NCBI GenBank assembly: GCA_964019155.1
Contig: OZ025244.1
Location: forward strand, 37,842,739 to 37,906,738
From: Osedax fenrisi
Taxonomy: Eukaryota; Annelida; Polychaeta; Sabellida; Siboglinidae
Direction: 5' to 3'
DNA length: 64,000 bases
Under the pieces are notes generated by a model. It was not told where the DNA came from. It saw only the letters and a program-made list of their open reading frames with translations, and ran no database searches. Positions 1 to 9,543 of the stretch are shown here, piece by piece (position 1 is the first letter of the stretch; each line of letters opens with the position of its first letter). A program made the position numbers and the translations under genes.

Positions 1-59
1 ATAAACAGTGTACTCTCCATTCATATACATATCAATTATATATCGATATAACTCGTTAG

Positions 60-312
60 TGCGACTTCAAGTCCGACTGCATCTACACGCTGGGCAGTCA
101 CATAAAGTCGGTTCACGGCTTCGAGAGCTCAAATTCCGGGGGTGACGACCCACCACCCATTATCATCGTCGCTCCCACCCGCCCTGTATCCGCCGTAGTC
201 TACAACAACAACCCTAGTGTTACTCCACCTATGGGGGACGGCGGGGGTGGAGGGGGCGGGGTTGTCGTGAAGATGGAGGTGGATCTTAACGATGAAGGAC
301 TGGGCGTAAACG
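60..312 (+). CDS. ZNF423/521 (Oaz): Gene A exon 1 (partial finger and Gly/Pro linker)
   Basis: The acceptor is TTAG at 56-59 and the donor GTAGGT at 313. The exon begins inside a finger: it carries the second Cys (CDFKSDC) and HIKSVH, so the first Cys must lie in an exon outside the window. A Pro/Ile and poly-Gly linker follows, then VVVKMEVD, which holds a psi-K-x-E sumoylation consensus. It ends in phase 1. Confidence 0.75.
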
Positions 313-434
313 GTAGGTAGTCGTGGCATAGTGTGAAACTATCATCATTGTATCGTTATGTTAAATTGATCTTTTGTATAATGTATATATATATAATCAT
401 TATAATAAAATTATATATTAATAAAATAAAATAA

Positions 435-467
<33 letters not shown>

Positions 468-598
468 GTTACATTCATTGCCATCAATATAACATATATA
501 AATTACATAATTATGTTATTTATCATAATAAATGTATCATTATGTTAAATTGATCTTAATATAATGTACTATATATATAAATATAGATACAATAGTTA

Positions 599-651
<53 letters not shown>

Positions 652-783
652 TACATACTTATTTTTAATTTAAGTAAATAAAAATCTATTAATTTAAATG
701 TATAAATATTTTAAAATAAATTAATACATAAAACTACGCTATACGCTATACATGATATATTTATATAATTATTTATTTAAAAG

Positions 784-826
<43 letters not shown>

Positions 827-3466
827 AGTGAAAATGTCATATATTCGAATATATTCTATTAGTTACAATCTCAAATATACGTGAGATTTAAATTCTCGAT
901 AACATCGTACCTTAACCTCAACCTTACAGAGTACAGATGTACGTGCTGCGACGAAGCCTACAGGTCATTGGACGACATGCAGAGACACCTGGTGAACACT
1001 CACATAGACCTCATCTATCGGTGCTCCATCTGCAAACTATATCTAGAGAGCGAGGTTACAGTATCTCCGTAACCACACACACTATCTATTATGCAATGAT
1101 TATGTAGTATTAGCTAAATGATAATATTGACGTGTTCCTCCTTTTGCTAACAAATATACGTAATATATACTCTTATTGAAGTATAAATGTATCTATTGGA
1201 TAGGTTTTTTTTAGTTAATATAAAGTTAAAGATTACGGTATCACTCTTTAAATCACGTATGTATAACATGATCTTATGGTATATATCTGTAAGGATATCC
1301 TCAATCAGTCTCTTAATAAGGTGAAAGTCCCGTTATATTATGTAGGGCCCTATCAAATGGCTTATTGTATGGTGTATCAGGTGATCACAACTATCACCAC
1401 ATTGACAAATATAATATAACAAGATATAGCTCATTAACAAACACTAATCTCCATTCGATTACTATTACATAATAGTTGATATGCTGACTACTGAACAAAC
1501 AACATTGTGCAATAATAAAGCGAAATCATATAATCACAAAATAAAGATAGTATAGATAAAATATTTAATAAATGTATAACATTGTAGGTTGTAAATAGTA
1601 GGACTTAAATATATCGTTTAACGTTATAGATATTTTATATTATATAAATAAAATAATTTAGGTAATTAAATATATTAAATAAATGAAATATAAGATATAT
1701 ATAAATATATATATAAATATATATAAATAACTTAATAATATAATTAATTTTTTATTTGGACCCAGCTAAAAAAATGATATTTTATGATATTTTACTCTAT
1801 ATATTGTTCCGTATAAAAACTACTCCATTTATTTATAGATGTCTTTGTATTTCCAATTTTTCTTTATGAATTATTACTATTTTCTAATAGTGACAGATAA
1901 CATCAATATTATTGATTTTAATAATTCATAATAAATCCACATCAATCAATTAATTAATGTATACACCACGCTTGAGTTATGCTGATATACCTAATAGTGT
2001 ATTATGTCATTCGTATGTGTAATATATGATTAATTATAATGGATTATCCTTGAATTCAGTATGTAGAAATTAAGAATTGATTGTAACGAGATGTATATAC
2101 TATACATATATCCATATATAACGTATGTGAAACATGAATATGTGTATAGATAACTATAACCATAATTATTTTAAGATTACTTATTAATTTCTATTTACTA
2201 TATTTAATTTAAAACTTATTCTAAATAATAGCTACTACATATATATCTACATTTATATACAATAATTTCCAAGAGGAATATAATGTTATATTAATAAATA
2301 ATAAGATATACATATACATTTAACTTGTTTACATAATTAATATTTCATTACCAGTTGAATTGCTGTATTTGCCGTTAATATTAAAATATACCAACGTACT
2401 TACTTTCAAACTGTATATACTATCAAATATTTGTCTTATGCCTTCGTCTAATACACATATTACCTCATTACCTATTCCATTAATAATTCCAGATAATAGA
2501 TCTCTACCATTCTCTCAAGGTGGTTTTTATGAACTATCTTTAATATTTCTGATGCATTTTTAATTACTCCCTTAATATTTATGTTCTTAGAATAATATAT
2601 TAGAATTTGTCACTCGATATATAAATTAAATAATCTCATTCATAGATATATAAATATATACTTGTTTTTCCTATCAACATATATCTCTTAACTAAATGTA
2701 TCAAATAGATTAATATGTATTATTTTTATTCTTTATTTATTGATATAAGTATATATTTTGTATCTGTAATATTAATATATATTTTTATAGTCAATGTCTA
2801 AAACAATCTACATATATTTTATCTTTTTCTTTAAAGTGTATTCTATTTATCATGTTCTGTTATACATGATTTTAACTATTAGGAATATATGCATAATAAT
2901 AATTATTACTAGTATAAATATATGTAGTTAACTTTTCTTTATGATTCCAATATTTATATGAAAACTACTTTACTAACAGGATGACGTTCAGAAGCATCTA
3001 TTCGATAATCATATCAACCAATCAAGTATTAGTAAACAATCATGTGATCGAATTTCGGATGAGGCATTTCTTTCAAAAATGGATCAGGTTTAGATTTAAT
3101 TTTTTGTAAAATATATACTTATATATATATATATATATATTTGCCCTCATGTTTCCTACCTGAAATACCATGATACAGTTATATTGTTACATATTTATGG
3201 AACTCCTTCCTGCCTCTATTAGATCAATCCATTCACACCCTTCCTTTTTACACACCTCAAGGCCTACATATCATCAATGTAATATATTCACTTATTTTAA
3301 TCATTCATTACTCTTTTTATAAATTGTTATATTTTATCGTTTTGTTTATTTATTTACCTAATTTATTTATTTTATTTATTTTTTGTTGTCATTCTATATT
3401 GTTATTTACACATACGAGGGGTTGTAAAACCTATGATAAGTGCAATTAAACCTTAATATCATCATC

Positions 3467-3507
<41 letters not shown>

Positions 3508-6500
3508 TATTAATCCACGTAAGATAATACCTAAAGAAGATATAGTGAAAATGATATTTATTTTTTATATAGAGACATTTTCAGCGAAAAATATATAAAC
3601 TAATTTAAACTTAATATAATAATAGATATAAAATATATAATAGTATTAATTAAGTTAATTTATACATACATTGTATTCTTATTACGCATTACATTATATC
3701 GTATTATATAATATTACACATGTTATTCGCCAGGAATCCGAAAACATCGGTTCAGATGCGGCTGCAATGTCTGCTATCGGAGGTATGCAGAAGAAGCTTC
3801 TGGAACGTAACGGAATGAACTGGAAGTGCGAGATCTGCGACCGGTGCTTCGAAACGCTAACAATTCTTAGCCAACACAAGATCACTCAGCACACGATCAA
3901 CGAAAGGAAGAGAGTTAGTCGCAGCATTAATAGTATGACTCATGTTATTAGTATGAGTCATACCATTAATAGTATGAGTCATACCATTAATAGTATGACT
4001 CATATTAATAGTATGACTCATACCATAATATTATGAGTAATATTAATAGTATATGTAATATTAATAGTATGAATAATATTAATAGTATATGTAATATTAA
4101 TAGTATTTTCAAAAAACGTTAACATATTATTCATGCTTCTAAATTTGTTCTACAATGAATATTTTATGTTCGTTTAATTATTATAATCATATCGATATAT
4201 CTACGAGATACCATAATAATTCCTCTGAATATATATACATATATATATAAATACTAGCCTCTCTATTGTATCGTAACCTACCACGTAGATAAAGAAAGCT
4301 CGCAGGGAGTTAACCAATCAGAAAACAGAGACTAGCGAGGGTCCCCCCGTCACCCCCACCGCCCCCACTACCCCCACTATCAGATGTAAGAACTGCGGAG
4401 ATAGACTTGACACCACGGAGTCGTACTTCTCACACGTGCGCATTCACACTCCACAGATTAAAGAAGGTACTACTACCGTTATGTAATACTAATAATAGTC
4501 ATTAGTATTTATATTGAGACAAATTATTTATATAATAGACTATTTTATAGTTTATATTATATATGTGTTGATTTCTTCTAATTGGCTTCAAAATAAGATG
4601 GAACCTTTCTAGTGTTGTTGCCACATTATAATTGCCTGGTTGTTATGTAATATAGGTGTTATTACATCACTCATCATAGGGATAATGATTATTAAGTATA
4701 TATATCGAGGAGGTACATGTAGTTATGTATGAAACCACTTAACTAGCTATAATGGAACAATTAAAAGTTATAAATATGATGTGTTTATTTTTAGAATTTG
4801 TTAAGTTGATATTTAATCTAAGCACTTATATATTAATTTCTAATTGTATAGAATTATTATTATATTACTTTGTGAAACAATATTGATTTGTGTTATTATC
4901 ATCAATATTCAAATTCAAATATTTTATATATATATATATAAATATTATTTTAAACAATTAAAAATTGAGGATCATCATTTAAAATTCTTTTATGTAATCA
5001 CCTACATTAAACGAATGGTTTTATTAAATTAGCATCTATCATTAAAAGCATGCGTCCTAAGCCCCACATAGTATCACTGCCTAATGTAACGATGATGACA
5101 GGTAACAAAGACATCAGATGTGTGGTTTGCTCTGAGAACATTCACTCCGCAGTAGAACTTCAGAATCATGCAGAACTTCACGTTACCATGCTGATAGACT
5201 CCCCTCCTGACGTTAGTTTTCCTCTAACCCTGAATATTGCGTTATCCTCCCATCCTGAGTATTGCGTAATCTTACCACCCTGTGTATTGTGTTATACTCC
5301 TACCCTGAGTATTGTGTTATCCTCCCACCCTGAGTATTGCATCGTCTTCCTTCTGGGAAGCTTATAGTCTTCCCACCCAGACTATGCTGTCGTATTCCTT
5401 CCGATAAACTTGGGGTATTTATACCCTAGACTATCTTGTTGTCTTCCTTCCGAGAGGATTGTAGTCTTCTCACCGTTAAAATGAGGTCAGCTGAGGTCAT
5501 ACTTCAGGAAATATCCACTCGCAACACCTCATTTGTAAATATTCACAAACATACTTCATGTTTGATCTATAAAAATGTTGATTAATATTCGCAAGTGTGG
5601 CATTAACTTTAGACTCTTTATATTCCCTCCCTGATGCTTGTTGTACCTTCCCTTGTTGTTATTTCTATTTTAGTAAAGTCATTTCATCTCATCCAGGAAC
5701 TTATATTAAGTTTTACACTTATAACCATATTGTTCTAATGTCCCTTCGAAGCCACTCTCATGTTAAGGCATATATGGTTTTAACGAGACCCGATCATATA
5801 TATACCATTATATAAGATCACTTCTAAATATTATTGTAAGACCTATTTTAATGGTCCGGACGAGGCTCGAACCCGCATCCTACTGCTTGTGTGTCTGACG
5901 CCTTAGCCACTGAGCCACACAGGCAGTTAATGTGTGTGTTGGTTTTCCTCAAGAATCACTGGTTAAACCTCATATGGACTCTGTTGACTATTCCTTATTG
6001 TGTTCGATAATCTATCTAATTGTTTAAAGTAATAAGAACAAATTTACATTTTTGTATTATTATAATGCTTGTAATATGATGGTAGTATCATATTATGATA
6101 TGATATGTAACAAACCTCATTATATTATATGATACAATATTGATTATATATATATATATATATGCGTATATACATGTATACATGTATTTACTCCGTATAA
6201 CAATACATACAACGACTACAGAACTCTGCCACGAAGACGCCCTCATTGCCCCAGTTTCAGTGCATCAAGTGCCAGCAAACGTTCGACACCGAACAAGCGA
6301 TCAAGGAACACGTCGTTATCCATGTTAAGTCTGAAGGTTGGCCTGATCACAGTCGCGTGTCACGCTTTCCTAATGTATAACGCGATTTGATTTATTTCTA
6401 TACAGATTATTTAATTACGCTAAAGTATATTAAGTTTAATTTAAATATTATTATTATTATTATTGGTATCAGATTTAGGTATAAGTACCTGGCTAAAAAC

Positions 6501-9188
6501 GAGATTATTATTCGTAAATTCGCAAGTGTAGCCTCATATTTAGAGTATATTAGAATATATACACTTTTAAACTAATGTAAATTATATTGAAACTAGTAAT
6601 CAGATACTCTTTTAATGTAAAATATTTTGTTAGGTCTATCTTCATCCATTGATTGTTATCGAAAAGAGATATTTCGGTTTTTTGTATAATATTTAATATC
6701 AAGTATTTCAATAATTTATGTTTTGTATTTAAATTGATATGATTAATATTGTATTGTCCGAGATACCTATATAACATATCAAATACATATATTTTAAATA
6801 CGTATATTTGAAATAAATTATAAAAAATATTAAAAAAATGATTTTCTGAGTTTATTTTAAACGATGTAAATATTAGAATAATACAACGACACTCGCATTA
6901 TAGGACAGTAGCTAATCTACATGTATAACTATTAACTCTAGCACAACTCTACCATTATAACTATACTATTCTCTAACTAATTTGCAGGCAATATTCACAA
7001 ATGTATGTTGTGTCAACAAGAATTCGTATCTCCAGCGAAACTTCAATGTCATTTAATTCTTCACAGTTTTCAAGGTCATTCACTAAACCAACACCTATAC
7101 CTATTCATATATTTATACTTATACACTTATACTATACCTGCATATATGGCGATACCTGCACATATACTTACACCTAAACTTACTATAAACTAATAACAAT
7201 ATTACACTCTATATAGATCACAAATTATGTCTACACCCCCAACCCCCGATCCGATATATTACCCTCTGTAATCCCTCAGGTGACCCGAAGATGATGTGTC
7301 ACTCATGCGGTATGACCTTCACCGACCCCGAGGAGATCCAGGCACACGTGTTGCGACACGGCCTCACCTCACGTCACTACAAGTGTCCTAAATGTCCTCA
7401 GGTATGTCCTTAGTCGTTCTCTATCTATAGATCTATAGAGAGGTATACCTCTACACACACATACGTAGTTACTTACTATCGAAGAATACAACTTCCTCCG
7501 TATATAGAGGCTTATATATGTGTGTATGTGTATGTTTGTATGTAGGTTTATATATGTATTTTATTGATTATTATAATTTAATAGATAGTGATTTGTTTTC
7601 AAATACATTTATATTTTAAATGAGTGAACACCTTTATATTCTCTATGCGTATTCATTCACCTAGAAACTAGTTTAAACTGATGGTATATCTAAATATAAA
7701 TGGACAAGCTACCATTGTATATATTCAATGTATAAACTAACTGTTACCTGACCACGTGTCCTGTAACAAAACCCTTAGATGTATAAGGGCTCTGTTCCAT
7801 ACAAGTAGAATCAGGTTGAGAGGCGTCGCATCTTTCACATTATATAATGTAACGGCGGCGCAATACAACTTTTTAAATAATGTATAATGTAATAGTTAGG
7901 CGACACACTCATCTCAATCAGATTCTACTTTTGTAGAACCGCAGCTTTAAATATAGCTCATCTACAGAGCATTAATGTAATCTTCATCCGTTTCAATGAT
8001 TTTCTTTCTTCGCTGAATTCAACAATATTAATAAATAATATCAATTAACTGTCCTGCTATTATCTAATAACGTCCACCTCTTTCCGTTTCAGTGTTTCTC
8101 TTTCTCCGCCGAGTTCAACAATCATTTCTACGCCATGCACGAACCCACTGACTTCCTACAAGCTCCGCTACGCACAGCACTAGCTCCACCTGGTGGACGT
8201 ATCGGAGGCACCAACGCCGCGTTAATAGGTTTGTTATACGTATAAGTAGTAATACGTCAAGGATTTAGTATATGTTATAAAGTTATATATATATAAGGAA
8301 TAAATATAAAGGATTTAGTATATTTATGTTATAAAGTTATATATATATATAAGGAATAAATATCAATGATTTAGTATATTTATGTTATAAAGTTATATAT
8401 ATATAAACTAAAGTTTAGTATATTTATTTAATATGTTATAAATTTATATATAAGGTGAAAATGTAAAGGAGTTAGTATATTTATTTTATAAAGTTATATG
8501 TATATATATATATATATAAAGAGTAAAACGTCAAGGCTTTAGCATATTTATTTAATATGTTAGAAATTATTCTCTTGACTCTCTACTGAAAGCATATCTT
8601 TATATGGAAACTCTGCCTATAGAGAGGCAGTCAGGTGTGACGTATATATAAATGGGCGAGTCCATTTCGCAAATACGGGGGTGTTATATCATAACTGCCT
8701 AACAGGTCACATGTCATCGTCGCTGTTAGGCCACGCCCACGGCATTCCGGAAGCTGTGATCTCACCGAAACGTATCCTCAGCGTATCTCCTTCGCCCATT
8801 AGTTAGTAACGCCTGTCGTAATTGTTTAATGTCGGTAGTATTGAATCATTAGTATTGATGATATTTTATTTAAGCGTATATATAATTGAAAGTATAAATT
8901 TGAAATATTTGTTAACGATCGCATACTTTATTGAAATAAACAAAGAATAATATGAGATTAAAAATAACCGATGTAAAACGTTTGATCAATTACCGCAATC
9001 ACCGTATTGAATTAAATCTGTTACGTTATTATTTATATATTCTATAGTGAGTATAATTAAAAATGTAATCATAATTTATTTATTTCTTTTAAATTACTTA
9101 TGTTAATTATATATTGATTTCAATATTTTTAGTGCAGTCGCATATGCATAATTGAGTACTAATGATATATATCATAGTATAATTAGAC

Positions 9189-9266
<78 letters not shown>

Positions 9267-9498
9267 TGATGTAATACTATTATCTTATGATTTGATACTT
9301 TTCTATATAGTCTGAATAAAATTACATAAACTATTTTGTACTTTAACCCATTGAAACCACTATTTATAACACTAGTGAGACTACTTTCAATGAGACCACA
9401 CCCCTTATCTTATAGTTAACATATCGAACTTGGGTAAAATCTATATTGTTTTACTGTTATATCTAAATAAAGTTTATAGTGTATCAGAGAATTTATAT

Positions 9499-9543
<45 letters not shown>

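Noticed and set aside
5850..5926. A functional tRNA gene
   Set aside because: A and B boxes are present, but the acceptor and anticodon stems do not pair, and the same head occurs with a shared body elsewhere; a SINE fits better.
7202..7279. Additional exon upstream of gene A exon 9
   Set aside because: Somewhat C-rich, but it is only the pyrimidine tract before the exon 9 acceptor, and phases already match without it.
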